This document shows, one piece after another, positions 41,195 through 49,357 of a stretch of 64,000 bases of DNA. The number at the start of each line of letters is the position of its first letter. Within the stretch, counting starts at the first letter, position 1. Location of the stretch: assembly GCF_017355885.1 (NCBI RefSeq), contig NZ_JAFEUU010000009.1:62001-126000 (forward strand), read 5' to 3'. The position numbers were made by a program, and so were the translations under genes. The DNA comes from Sabulicella rubraurantiaca. GTDB taxonomy: Bacteria; Pseudomonadota; Alphaproteobacteria; Acetobacterales; Acetobacteraceae. Below the pieces are notes generated by a model. It searched no databases, had not been told where the DNA came from, and saw only the letters and a program-made list of their open reading frames with translations.

Positions 41195-43267
41195 TCAGAA
41201 GTGGCGCGTCAGCCCGCCATAGATGGCGCGGCGCGGCAGGAATTGCGGCGCCCCCACCCCGATGCCCGATCCGTCGCGAAGCTGCGTACGCGCATCCGCG
41301 AGGTTGAGCAGGTCGAGCCGCGCGGTCCAGCGCCCGGCGCCCGGCAGGGTGAAGTCATGCGCGAGGCCGACATTGAGCGTCGCGTAGGGGTCCTGCTTCT
41401 CCGTGTTGGCGAAGCCGCGCCGCAGCCCGCTACCGAAGAGCAGGGTGGCCGAGATGCGTCCGCCCTCCCAGGCGCGCCACACCGCGCCGGCCGAGGCGGT
41501 CAGAAGCTGGTCATGGTCGGTGCGGACCCACTTGTTGCGCACATAGTCCAGCTCCTCCGGCTCGAAGTTGAACTGGGAGGTGCGGATGTCGCGGCCAGAG
41601 GCGCGGGAGATGGTGAGATTGGCGTAGAGGTCCAGCCGCTCGCCGCGCCATTGCCCGGTGAACTCGATGCCGGTGGAGCGGCCCTGGCGGTAGTTGAAGG
41701 GGGTGAAGACCAGGGCGCGGCCGAACTGGCCGAGGTCGAGCAGGTCGCGCGCTTCCTTGTGCCAGGCGCTGGCGCCCAGCGTCAGCCGATCCGTCACGCG
41801 CTGCGAGATGCCGGCGGAGAAGTAGTGCGAGCGCTCGGGGCGCGGCAGATCGGCACGGAAATTCTCCGGCTCGTTGGTCGTGCCGGCGAAGAGCGACACG
41901 TCGCCCGGCGAGATGAGCTCCTGCGCGGGCGGGGTGAAGTAGCGCGCATAGCCGAGGGTCAGGGTGGTGCGGTCCATCGGACGCCAGACCAGATTCATGC
42001 GTGGCGAGAGCTGGCCGGCGCGCACCGCCTGGTCGGCGTAGTCGCCGCGCAGCCCGGCATTGATCGTCAGGCGCTCGGAAACGCGGAATTCGTTCTGCAG
42101 GTAGATCCCGTGCACCCAGCTCGTGCGACCGCGCCGCGTCACGATGCTGAACGGGTCGCCCGCGACTTCGCCATCCGCGTCGAGCGGCAGCAGGGTGGTC
42201 ACGTTCCCGGCGAAGCTCCGCTCGCCCATGCTCATCACGCCGAAGCGCAGCGTGTTGCGGTCGTTTAGGCGATATGAGCCATCGGCCTGGACGCCGAAGG
42301 CGGTGGAGCGTCGCTGCACCTGGCTGGCGACGCCGTTGAAGGCGAGTTCGCCCAGCAGGTCCGGCAGGTAGCGGATGGTGGAGTCGCGCCCGAAGCCGGC
42401 CACCTGCCAGTCCAGGGCGCCGGAGCTTCCTTGCAGCGCCACCACACCGAAGCGGTTGCGCTCCCATTGCCGGGCGCGGAGGCGGGCGCTGTCGAACTCC
42501 TCGCCGATCACCGGGAACTCGATGGGCTGGCCGGGATTGTTGGGCATCTGGAACCGGTTGGCCGAGGTTCCGCCGATCACGGAGAGCCGCACATTGTCGG
42601 TCAGCAGGCGCGACACGCTGACAAGCCCGCGCAGCTGTTCGGTGCGGTTGTGCAGGGGGCTGGTGCTGCTGGTCGGCGGTTCGATGCCCAGGCGGGACTG
42701 GCGGAAGGTGCCGGTGGCGAAGACATCCCAGCCACCATGCAGCCCGGCATAGCCGATGGAGGGCTGGAAGGTGGAATAGGAGCCGCCATAAGCGCTGACC
42801 CACCCGCCCGGGTCCGAGGCGCCGGAGCGCAGGGTGATGTCCACGACGCCGCCGGTCCGGTAGCCGAACTGGGCAGGCAGGGCGCCGGTCAGCAGGCGCA
42901 GCTCCGCGATCGCGCGCGCATCGAGGAAGGCGCCGAAGCCCTGGATGCCCACGGGCAGGGTGACGCCGTTGACGCGATACTGGAGGTTGCGGTGCTCGCC
43001 GCGGACATGGATCTCGCCGAAGCTGTCCTGCACCACCCCGGGGAATTGCAGCAGCAGCTGGTTGACCGGCGCATCGGCCCCCTGCGGCAGGTTCTCGATC
43101 GTCTCGCGCTTCAGCGAGGAGACGCTGGCGCCGAGCGTGGGCGAGATCGCCGTCCGCGCTTCGTCCAGGCGGCGGGCCTGGACCACGATGTCGGGAAGCA
43201 GGACAGAATCCTGCGCGGCGGCGGGGAACGGTGCGAGGAACAGCAGAACAAGCAGGGAGCGGCGCAT
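41195..43267 (-). CDS. TonB-dependent outer-membrane receptor
   Basis: A 690-residue receptor. Signal peptide MRRSLLVLLFLAPFPAAAQ; a TonB-box-like DIVVQARRL; a plug domain with VNQLLLQFPGVVQDSFGEIHVRGEHRNLQYRVNGV (in pieces) and FGYRTGGVVDITLRSG; then a 22-strand barrel region ending RRAIYGGLTRHF with a terminal Phe. A Zur-like dyad overlaps a perfect TATAAT just upstream, so zinc or a zinc-complexed ligand is possible, but no histidine-rich loop is seen. No Shine-Dalgarno site is visible in the very short leader. Confidence 0.9.
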   Translation of the reverse strand: MRRSLLVLLFLAPFPAAAQDSVLLPDIVVQARRLDEARTAISPTLGASVSSLKRETIENLPQGADAPVNQLLLQFPGVVQDSFGEIHVRGEHRNLQYRVNGVTLPVGIQGFGAFLDARAIAELRLLTGALPAQFGYRTGGVVDITLRSGASDPGGWVSAYGGSYSTFQPSIGYAGLHGGWDVFATGTFRQSRLGIEPPTSSTSPLHNRTEQLRGLVSVSRLLTDNVRLSVIGGTSANRFQMPNNPGQPIEFPVIGEEFDSARLRARQWERNRFGVVALQGSSGALDWQVAGFGRDSTIRYLPDLLGELAFNGVASQVQRRSTAFGVQADGSYRLNDRNTLRFGVMSMGERSFAGNVTTLLPLDADGEVAGDPFSIVTRRGRTSWVHGIYLQNEFRVSERLTINAGLRGDYADQAVRAGQLSPRMNLVWRPMDRTTLTLGYARYFTPPAQELISPGDVSLFAGTTNEPENFRADLPRPERSHYFSAGISQRVTDRLTLGASAWHKEARDLLDLGQFGRALVFTPFNYRQGRSTGIEFTGQWRGERLDLYANLTISRASGRDIRTSQFNFEPEELDYVRNKWVRTDHDQLLTASAGAVWRAWEGGRISATLLFGSGLRRGFANTEKQDPYATLNVGLAHDFTLPGAGRWTARLDLLNLADARTQLRDGSGIGVGAPQFLPRRAIYGGLTRHF

Positions 43268-43274
43268 ACCGCTT

Positions 43275-43291
43275 AAGTTACATTATAACAT
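43275..43291 (-). promoter_or_regulatory. Zur-like operator overlapping a -10 box
   Basis: On the minus strand the sequence ATGTTATAATGTAACTT (43291-43275) has the dyad GTTA-N5-TAAC and matches most constrained positions of the TGTTATANNATAACA Zur consensus (remembered, not searched). It contains a perfect TATAAT (43287-43282). The TonB receptor ATG is 8 bases further, implying a very short leader. It is the most AT-rich spot in the area. Confidence 0.5.
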
Positions 43292-43356
43292 CCTCGCCCG
43301 TCCAGCCGTCCCAACGCGACATCGCGCACCCAATCACCCGGCGCGGCGGGACGGCA

Positions 43357-44175
43357 TCACCCTCCCGGTGTGAGCCCTTCCTGCCCGCGAGTCGCCCAGC
43401 CCGTCACCCGCCGCTCCAGCCGTTCCGCGATCCAGTACAGCAGGACGCCCATCACCCCGGTCACCACCAGCCCAGCAAAGACCAGCGGCACGTCGAAGCG
43501 GGAGGAGGCGACCATCATCAGCCGCCCGATCCCCGCATTCGGCGCCACGCTCTCCGCGATGATGGAACCGACGAAGGCCACGGTGATCGCCACCTTCAGC
43601 GAGGCGAAGAAATACGGCATGGCGCGCGGCAGCCCGACCTTGCGGACGATGTCCAGCGGGCGTGCGCCCAGGGCCCGCAGCACGTCGCGCAGCTCCGGCT
43701 CCACCGTGGCGATGCCGGTCGCGACGTTCACCACGATGGGGAAGAAGGAGATCAGGAAGGCGGTGATCACCGCCGGCCAGATGCCGATGCCGAACCAGAC
43801 GATCAGCACCGGCACCACCGCCACCTTGGGGATGGAATTGAAGGCGATCAGCAGCGGGTAGAGGCCGCGATACACCAGCGTCGAGGAGCCGATCGCCACG
43901 CCCAGCGCGAGGCCGAAGACGATCGCCATGGCGAAGCCCAGCAGCGTGGTGCCCAGCGTCACCAGACTGTCCTGCATCAGAGGCTGCCACCAGCGCAGAC
44001 CGGCCTGCACCACGGCGGAGGGTGCGGGCAGGATGAAGGGCGAGATGCCCAGCAGCCACACCCCAGCCTCCCACAGGAAAAAGGCGCCGCCGATCACCAG
44101 CCAGGGCAGGGCGGCTTCGAGCCGGCGCTGGCGGCGCGCGGCGGTGGCCAGGGAATCGGCGCGGGAGTCAGGCAT
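43357..44175 (-). CDS. ABC transporter permease, NitT/TauT (SsuC-like) type
   Basis: A 272-residue inner-membrane permease with about six helices and the EAA loop region DVLRALGARPLDIVRKVGLPRAMPYFF (in pieces). Conserved text such as LPAPSAVVQAG, FNSIPKVAVVPVLIVWFGIG and FVGSIIAESV is typical of the nitrate/sulfonate/taurine/pyrimidine-precursor group. It overlaps the ATPase gene by 8 bases. It is the last gene of the ABC operon; the TonB receptor follows after 89 bases. Confidence 0.92.
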   Translation of the reverse strand: MPDSRADSLATAARRQRRLEAALPWLVIGGAFFLWEAGVWLLGISPFILPAPSAVVQAGLRWWQPLMQDSLVTLGTTLLGFAMAIVFGLALGVAIGSSTLVYRGLYPLLIAFNSIPKVAVVPVLIVWFGIGIWPAVITAFLISFFPIVVNVATGIATVEPELRDVLRALGARPLDIVRKVGLPRAMPYFFASLKVAITVAFVGSIIAESVAPNAGIGRLMMVASSRFDVPLVFAGLVVTGVMGVLLYWIAERLERRVTGWATRGQEGLTPGG

Positions 44176-44968
44176 CGGGTTCCTCCCCGGCGCGAGCGCG
44201 GGCGATCAATGCGCGCAGCTCCGCCACCACCGCGTTGAATTCGGCGTCATAGGTCGCCTCCAGCCGTCGCGGGCGGGGGAAATCCACGCGGCGCTCGGCG
44301 ATGATACGGCCCGGGCGCGCGCTCATCACCAGCACGCGGTCGGCCAAGTAAACGGCTTCCCGCAAATCATGCGTGACCAGGATCACCGTCGGCTTCCGCT
44401 CCAACCACACATCCTGGAGCACGGCCCAGAGATCCTCGCGCGTGAACACGTCGAGCGCGGAGAAGGGCTCGTCCAGCATCAGCAGCGGCGGCTCGTGAAT
44501 CAGGGCGCGGCACAGCGAGGTGCGCTGCTGCATCCCGCCGGACAATTGGTGCGGATGCCGCTTCCCGAAGCCCTCCAGCCCGACCAGCTTCAGCAGCGCC
44601 TCGGCCTTGGCCTCATAGGCGGCGCGCTCGGCCCGCAGCCGGGCGCGGTGCGCCGGCACCACCTCCAGCGGCAGCATCACGTTGTCGAGGATCGAGCGCC
44701 AGGGCAGCAGAGTCGGGTTCTGGAAGGCCATGCCGACCAGCGGCACCGGCCCCGCCACCTCGCGCCCCGCCACCCAGACCTGCCCCGCGCTGGCGGGCCA
44801 CAGGCCGGAGACGAGGCGCATCAGCGTGGACTTGCCACAGCCCGAGGGTCCCACCACCGCTACGAACTCGCCTTCCTGCACGGAGAGCGAGCAGCCTTGC
44901 AGGGCCAGCGTGCCTTCCGCGCCGCCATAGCGCATGGCGACGTCGGCGATCTCCACGAAGTTCCGCAA
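44168..44968 (-). CDS. ABC transporter ATP-binding protein, NitT/TauT type
   Basis: A 266-residue ATPase with Walker A GPSGCGKST, Q-loop FQNPTLLPW, signature LSGGMQQR, Walker B LLMLDEPFSALD and H-loop VTHDLREAV. The start is taken as TTG at 44968, five bases after the binding-protein stop, because the first beta-strand (NFVEIADVAMRYG) needs it; GTG 44956 is an alternative and longer frames are shadows. Drives import through the adjacent permease. Confidence 0.92.
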   Translation of the reverse strand: MRNFVEIADVAMRYGGAEGTLALQGCSLSVQEGEFVAVVGPSGCGKSTLMRLVSGLWPASAGQVWVAGREVAGPVPLVGMAFQNPTLLPWRSILDNVMLPLEVVPAHRARLRAERAAYEAKAEALLKLVGLEGFGKRHPHQLSGGMQQRTSLCRALIHEPPLLMLDEPFSALDVFTREDLWAVLQDVWLERKPTVILVTHDLREAVYLADRVLVMSARPGRIIAERRVDFPRPRRLEATYDAEFNAVVAELRALIARARAGEEPDA

Positions 44969-44973
44969 GCGCG

Positions 44974-45990
44974 TCAGATCCGGCGATCGGCGGCCGGGGG
45001 CAGGAACTCCGCCGTGTAGAGCTGCGCGGCCTGGAGGCGCGGCTGAAGGCCGTAGGCCTCCTCCACCGCGGTGATGCCGCGCTGCATCCGCGCCATGTCC
45101 ACGGAGGAAAGCCCGTTGACGCGCACATTCTCCGTGACGATCACGCGTTGCACGTTCATCTGGTGGCGCTCGGTCTCCTGGGCCAGGTCGATCAGCGGCT
45201 CCGCTTGGCGCAGCACCTGCATGGCGGCGGCGGGGTTCGCGAGCTGGTCGCGGAAGCCGCGGATCAGCGCGGCGACAGCGCGGCGCACCGCCTCGGGATT
45301 GTTCTGGATGAAGCGCCGCGTGGTGAGCAGCGCGCCGCCATACAGGTCGAGCCCGTGGTCGTAATACATCATCACCCGCTGCTGCGGGTGGTCGAGGCCG
45401 ATGCTCTTGAGCGAAAGCGCCGAGGTTGTGACGAAGCCCGTCACCCCGTCCACCTCGCGCCGCACCAGCATGGGCTCGCGCAGCGCCGGGGTGACGGAGA
45501 GGAAGTTCACCTTGGACGCATCGATGCCTGCCGCCTTGGCGAAGGCGGGAAAGAGCTGGCGCCCCGCGTCGAATTCGGGCGCGGCGAGGCGCCGCCCTTC
45601 CAGATCCTTGGGCGTCCGCACCGGCCCATCCGCCCGGACGATGGCGCAAAGCGGCGAGCGGTCATGCAGCATCGCCACCGCGACGAGACCGCTATCGGTG
45701 TTCTGCGCCAGGAAGCGGATCGCCGGATTGATGTCGGCATAACCCATGTCATGCGTGCCTGAGGCGAGGGCAGGGGGCACCGCGCCCGATCCCTGGCCGC
45801 GATCCACGCTCACCTCCACCCCCGCCTCGCGAAAGAAACCACGCTCCCGTGCCACCAGCGCGAAGGCATTGGGCGCCTGGAAGGTCCAGTCGAGCATCAG
45901 CCGCACCCGCGGCGCCGCCTGGGCACGGCCGAGAGAGGGCATGGCGAGCAAGGCGGGGCTCGACAGGAGGAGGCGGCGAGGGAGGGACAT
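44974..45990 (-). CDS. ABC substrate-binding protein, NMT1/THI5-like
   Basis: A 338-residue periplasmic protein. Signal peptide MSLPRRLLLSSPALLAMPSLGRAQ; the mature start VRLMLDWTFQAPNAFALVARERGFF is the NMT1/THI5-like pattern shared by binders of formylaminopyrimidine, riboflavin, taurine or nitrate. GSGAVPPALASGTHDMGYAD is also typical. The ATG at 45990 begins the signal peptide; GGAGG lies nearby. I looked for and did not find a thiamine riboswitch in 45991-46158, which holds only a 10-bp palindrome (46042-46051). The ligand is unknown. Confidence 0.9.
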   Translation of the reverse strand: MSLPRRLLLSSPALLAMPSLGRAQAAPRVRLMLDWTFQAPNAFALVARERGFFREAGVEVSVDRGQGSGAVPPALASGTHDMGYADINPAIRFLAQNTDSGLVAVAMLHDRSPLCAIVRADGPVRTPKDLEGRRLAAPEFDAGRQLFPAFAKAAGIDASKVNFLSVTPALREPMLVRREVDGVTGFVTTSALSLKSIGLDHPQQRVMMYYDHGLDLYGGALLTTRRFIQNNPEAVRRAVAALIRGFRDQLANPAAAMQVLRQAEPLIDLAQETERHQMNVQRVIVTENVRVNGLSSVDMARMQRGITAVEEAYGLQPRLQAAQLYTAEFLPPAADRRI

Positions 45991-46158
45991 CGGGCGGTTC
46001 CGGGCAAGGGATTCCGCCGCAAGACACACCAGGGCGGGGGCCTTGCGCAAGCGGCGGCCTCCCGCGCGGCATCGAGTGGCAATCCAGCATGTCCCGCGCC
46101 CTGGGCAAGCGCCGGGTTCCGCGCCATGCTGCACCACGGAAAGCGAGAAGGAGGGGCC

Positions 46159-46575
46159 ATGCCAGCCGTGCCCGACGTGACGCCATCCGAAGCCTTCGCG
46201 GCGCTGCAGGGAGACCCGGGCGCGGTGCTGGTGGACGTCCGGACCGATGCCGAGTGGAACTTCGTCGGCGTGCCGGACCTGTCAGCACTGGGCAAGCAGG
46301 TGGTGCTGATCCCCTGGCAGGTCTTCCCCTCCATGCAGGTGAACGACCACTTCGCCGAGCATCTGCGCCGCGCCGGCGTCACCGCCGAAAGCAACGTCTA
46401 CTACATCTGCCGCTCCGGGGCGCGGTCGCTCGCCGCCGGGCAGGCGGCGCAGATGGCCGGCTTCCCCCACGCCTTCAACGTGCGCGACGGGTTCGAGGGG
46501 CCGGTTGACGCCGAGGGCCATCGCGGCACCGTGGGGGGATGGAAGGCCGAGGGCCTTCCCTGGAGGCAGCGATGA
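46159..46575 (+). CDS. Rhodanese-like sulfurtransferase
   Basis: A 138-residue single-domain rhodanese. The active-site loop is CRSGARS with Cys84; upstream are VLVDVRTDAEWNFVGVPDLS and the closing FNVRDGFEGP. A tryptophan-rich insertion (IPWQVFPSMQVNDHF) is typical of a small proteobacterial group. It moves sulfane sulfur; partner unknown. ATG at 46159 follows GGAGGGG. It overlaps the DUF3237 gene by 4 bases. Confidence 0.92.
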   Translation: MPAVPDVTPSEAFAALQGDPGAVLVDVRTDAEWNFVGVPDLSALGKQVVLIPWQVFPSMQVNDHFAEHLRRAGVTAESNVYYICRSGARSLAAGQAAQMAGFPHAFNVRDGFEGPVDAEGHRGTVGGWKAEGLPWRQR

Positions 46576-47036
46576 ACGAATTGCGCGGCGAGCATCTCTT
46601 CACCCTCGACCTGCGGGTCGGGGAACCGCAGAACGCCGGGGTGGGGCCGGATGGACACGAGCTGCGCATCGTCCCGGTCACGGGCGGCACGGCGAACGGG
46701 CCGCGCCTGCGGGCCGAGGTGTTGGGCGGTGCCTCCGCCGACTGGCTGCGGGTGGAGACGGATGGCACGGCGCATATCGACGTGCGCCTGACCCTGCGCG
46801 CCGAATCGGGCGGCATCGTCCATGTGCGCTATTCGGGCATCCGCACTGGTGCGAAGGAGGTGCTGGCGCGCCTCGCCGCCGGGGAGCCCGTGGACCCGTC
46901 CGAGTATTATTTCCGCGTCGCGCTGCGTTTCGAGACGGGCGCGCCGGACCTCGCCTGGCTGAACCGCGTGGTCGCGGTGGGCATCGGCCAGCGCCCGCCC
47001 ACCGGGCCGCGCTACGAGGTGTACAAACTGCTCTGA
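46572..47036 (+). CDS. DUF3237 family protein
   Basis: A 154-residue beta-barrel-like protein: LFTLDLRVGEPQNAGVGPDGHELRIVPVTGG (in pieces), DWLRVETDGTAHIDVRLTLRAESGGIVHVRYSG (in pieces) and YYFRVALRFETGAPDLAWLNRVVAVGIG (in pieces) fit the DUF3237 pattern. Function is unestablished; some relatives sit with aromatic catabolism. The start overlaps the rhodanese stop (ATGA), so the two are co-translated. Confidence 0.85.
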   Translation: MNELRGEHLFTLDLRVGEPQNAGVGPDGHELRIVPVTGGTANGPRLRAEVLGGASADWLRVETDGTAHIDVRLTLRAESGGIVHVRYSGIRTGAKEVLARLAAGEPVDPSEYYFRVALRFETGAPDLAWLNRVVAVGIGQRPPTGPRYEVYKLL

Positions 47037-47049
47037 CGCGCGGCGGGCT

Positions 47050-47634
47050 TCAGCCCCGCCCGGCGTCGAAGCCCAGGAAGCCGATCTCGGGACGCGGCGC
47101 GCCGCCGTCATTGCCGAACAGGCGCGGCCGGGCCGGGGCGGCGGGCTGGACGGGCGCCGCAGCCTCGCGGCGCGACGTCTCGCGCGGCAGTGGCGTGGGG
47201 CGGCCGGTGGCGCGGCCCTGCGGCACGGAGGAGGGCGGCGGGGGCGCGCTGGTCGTGCCGCGCACCGACAGAAGATAGACGGTGATCTCCGGCCGCCCCT
47301 GATCCACGGCGGAATCCAGCGCCGTCAGCCCCAGCGCGTTGCGGGCATTCACGTCCGCCCCGCGATTGATGGCGTCGCGCACCGTCCCGATGTCGCCACG
47401 GTTGATCCCGTCGAACAGCGCGTCATTCGGGTTCATCCCGGACGGGTCGGCCTCCGCCGGGATCGGGCGCTGGCCGCGCCGCGCCGCCACGCCGGGCAGG
47501 CCCTGCGGCGCCTCGCGCTGCGGCGTCGGGGTGGCTTGCGGGGTGAGCGGGCCGCGGCCCATCAGCGCGCCCTGGGCCTGGGCGGCGGCGGGAAGGGCGG
47601 CCAGCAGGGCCGCCACGGCGAAGAACAGTCGCAT
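47050..47634 (-). CDS. Secreted ankyrin-repeat protein
   Basis: A 194-residue protein with signal peptide MRLFFAVAALLAALPAAAQAQ, a Pro/Arg-rich segment, two ankyrin-like units (NDALFDGINRGDIGTVRDAINRGADVNARNALGLTALDSAVDQGRPEITVYLL, in pieces) and a long Pro/Ala-rich tail. Probably periplasmic, with a role in protein contacts. It follows the 93-residue gene after one base and so may belong to the type I secretion unit. Confidence 0.8.
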   Translation of the reverse strand: MRLFFAVAALLAALPAAAQAQGALMGRGPLTPQATPTPQREAPQGLPGVAARRGQRPIPAEADPSGMNPNDALFDGINRGDIGTVRDAINRGADVNARNALGLTALDSAVDQGRPEITVYLLSVRGTTSAPPPPSSVPQGRATGRPTPLPRETSRREAAAPVQPAAPARPRLFGNDGGAPRPEIGFLGFDAGRG

Positions 47635-47635
47635 C

Positions 47636-47917
47636 TCAACGCTCCCCGAAGGTGAAGGCGCCCGGCAGGGTGGGTGGCGCCTCGGCACCGGCGGCGGATT
47701 TCTGCGCTTGCGCCTCGCGCGCCCGCGCCTCCACCTGCCGCAGCACGGTGGTCAGCGCCTGGGCGACAGCGGGAAGCTGCACCAGCGGCACGCAGATCGT
47801 CCCGGCCGGGGCAGGCTTCCCGTCATTCTGCAACTGCGCCAGCACCAGCCGCACCACGCCATGATGGACCGAAGCTTCCATCACCCCATCCGCGAAGATC
47901 ACCGGCGTCGTCACCAT
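47636..47917 (-). CDS. Hypothetical protein, 93 residues
   Basis: A small soluble protein (MVTTPVIFADGVMEASVHHG... GAFTFGER) with strands VHHGVVRLVLAQLQ and TICVPLVQLPAVAQALTTVL then a charged helix EARAREAQAQK. No signal peptide, cysteine pair or known motif. It lies 48 bases after the HlyD stop and one base before the ankyrin gene, so it is likely a member of the secretion operon. Confidence 0.65.
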   Translation of the reverse strand: MVTTPVIFADGVMEASVHHGVVRLVLAQLQNDGKPAPAGTICVPLVQLPAVAQALTTVLRQVEARAREAQAQKSAAGAEAPPTLPGAFTFGER

Positions 47918-47965
47918 GCAGAACTCCCTTGACCATGCACCCTTACCCGGCGGCGCCCCCCACGG

Positions 47966-49357
47966 CTACTGCTCCGTGAAGGCGCGCTGCAGGCTGTCGC
48001 GGATCGGCTGGGTCACGTAGCGCCAGAAGGTGCGCTGGCCGATCTGGATATGCGCCTCCACCGGCATGCCCGGCGTCAGGAAGATGGAGGGCAGGCGCTC
48101 CAACTGCTCCCGGTCGATCAGCACATGGGCGCGGAAGTGGCTCTGCCGCGTTGCCTGGTCGATGGTGACGTCCGCCGCCACGAAGGTGACGTGGCCGTGC
48201 AGGTAAGGGACGAGGCGCTGCTTGAAGGCGGGCAGGCGGATCTCGGCCTGCAGCCCCGGATACACCACGTCGATGTCGGTGGGCTGCACGTTCACCTCGG
48301 CCACCAGCCGGTCCTGTGTGGGGACGAGGTCCACCACCGGGTCGCCGGGCCGCAGCACCGCGCCCACGTTGAACAGGCGCAGGTTGACCACGGTGCCGTC
48401 CTCCGGCGCCAGGATCTCGCGCCGGGTCGAGACGTCCTCGGCGGCGCGGATGCGCTCCTCTGCCTCGGCGCGTCGGCCGGCGACCTCGCGCGCCTCCGTG
48501 CCGACTTCCTGGCGGCGCTGGTCGAGCGTGGCGCGGATCTGGCTCTCCGCCTCCCCGATCGCGCCGCGGGAGCGGGTGATCTGGCCGCGCAGGTCCACGA
48601 TCTGCCCTTCCAGCCCGGCCCGCGCCCGCTGCACGGCCAGAAGCTCCGGCAGGCGCGCGAGGCCCTGGTTGGTCAGGGTGCGGCGCATCACCTCCTCCTG
48701 CCGGATCAGCTCCAGCTGCTGGATGGCGGCGTTGAGCTGACCCTCGGCGGAGCTGATGGTGGCGCGCGCCTGGTCGCGCCGCGTTTCCAGAACCAGGAGC
48801 TGGCTGGCGAGGCTGGCCATGCGCGCGTCGAACAGGGCGCGCTGCCCGGAGACCGCCTCGGCCGCGCGGGGATCCTGGCTTTCCAGCAGCTCGGCCGGGA
48901 AGGTGATCTCCCCCGCCCGCTCCATCTCGGCGGCGAGGCGCGCCGCCTGTGCGACGAGGCCGAAGCGCTGGGCGCGCAGCGCTTCCAGATTGGCGCCGGA
49001 CTGCACGTCGTCCAGCCGCATCAGCGGCTGGCCCTGGCGCACCCGGTCGCCGTCGCGCACCAGGATCTCGCGCACGATGCCGCCCTCGAAATGCTGCACC
49101 GTGCGGCGCTGCCCTTCGACCTTGATGACGCCGGGGGCGATGGCCGCCTCGGCGAGCGGGGCGGTGACGGCCCAGGCCATGAAGCCGCCGAAGAACACGA
49201 CCATGACCACGAGGCCCAGCAGGGCCGGCCAGAAGGTGCGTGGGCGCTGGGCATCCAGCACCGGGTCGGCGGGCGGGACCGCGAGGGGCGGCAGGGCGCG
49301 GCGGGCAGGGAGCGCCGGGCGCTCCAGCACCTCGAGGGCGTTGGTGGTGTCGCTCAT
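47966..49357 (-). CDS. Type I secretion membrane fusion protein (HlyD family)
   Basis: A 463-residue adaptor. A single N-terminal membrane helix (PALLGLVVMVVFFGGFMAWA, near residue 45-64) is followed by the biotinyl-lipoyl half VKVEGQRRTVQHFEGGIVREILVRDGD-like text, a long coiled coil (about 125-295), and the C-terminal TPGMPVEAHIQIGQRTFWRYVTQPI typical of PrtE/HlyD. It bridges the inner-membrane ABC transporter to a TolC-type channel, which is not encoded here. The ATG overlaps the ABC gene stop (ATGA). Confidence 0.93.
   Translation of the reverse strand: MSDTTNALEVLERPALPARRALPPLAVPPADPVLDAQRPRTFWPALLGLVVMVVFFGGFMAWAVTAPLAEAAIAPGVIKVEGQRRTVQHFEGGIVREILVRDGDRVRQGQPLMRLDDVQSGANLEALRAQRFGLVAQAARLAAEMERAGEITFPAELLESQDPRAAEAVSGQRALFDARMASLASQLLVLETRRDQARATISSAEGQLNAAIQQLELIRQEEVMRRTLTNQGLARLPELLAVQRARAGLEGQIVDLRGQITRSRGAIGEAESQIRATLDQRRQEVGTEAREVAGRRAEAEERIRAAEDVSTRREILAPEDGTVVNLRLFNVGAVLRPGDPVVDLVPTQDRLVAEVNVQPTDIDVVYPGLQAEIRLPAFKQRLVPYLHGHVTFVAADVTIDQATRQSHFRAHVLIDREQLERLPSIFLTPGMPVEAHIQIGQRTFWRYVTQPIRDSLQRAFTEQ

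Noticed and set aside
45991-46158. Thiamine riboswitch upstream of the NMT1/THI5-like binding protein
   Set aside because: I found neither the CTGAGA core nor the second conserved block on the minus strand.
47050-47634. RTX toxin or bacteriocin as type I cargo
   Set aside because: The protein has a normal Sec signal and ankyrin units, with no GGxGxD repeats or double-glycine leader.
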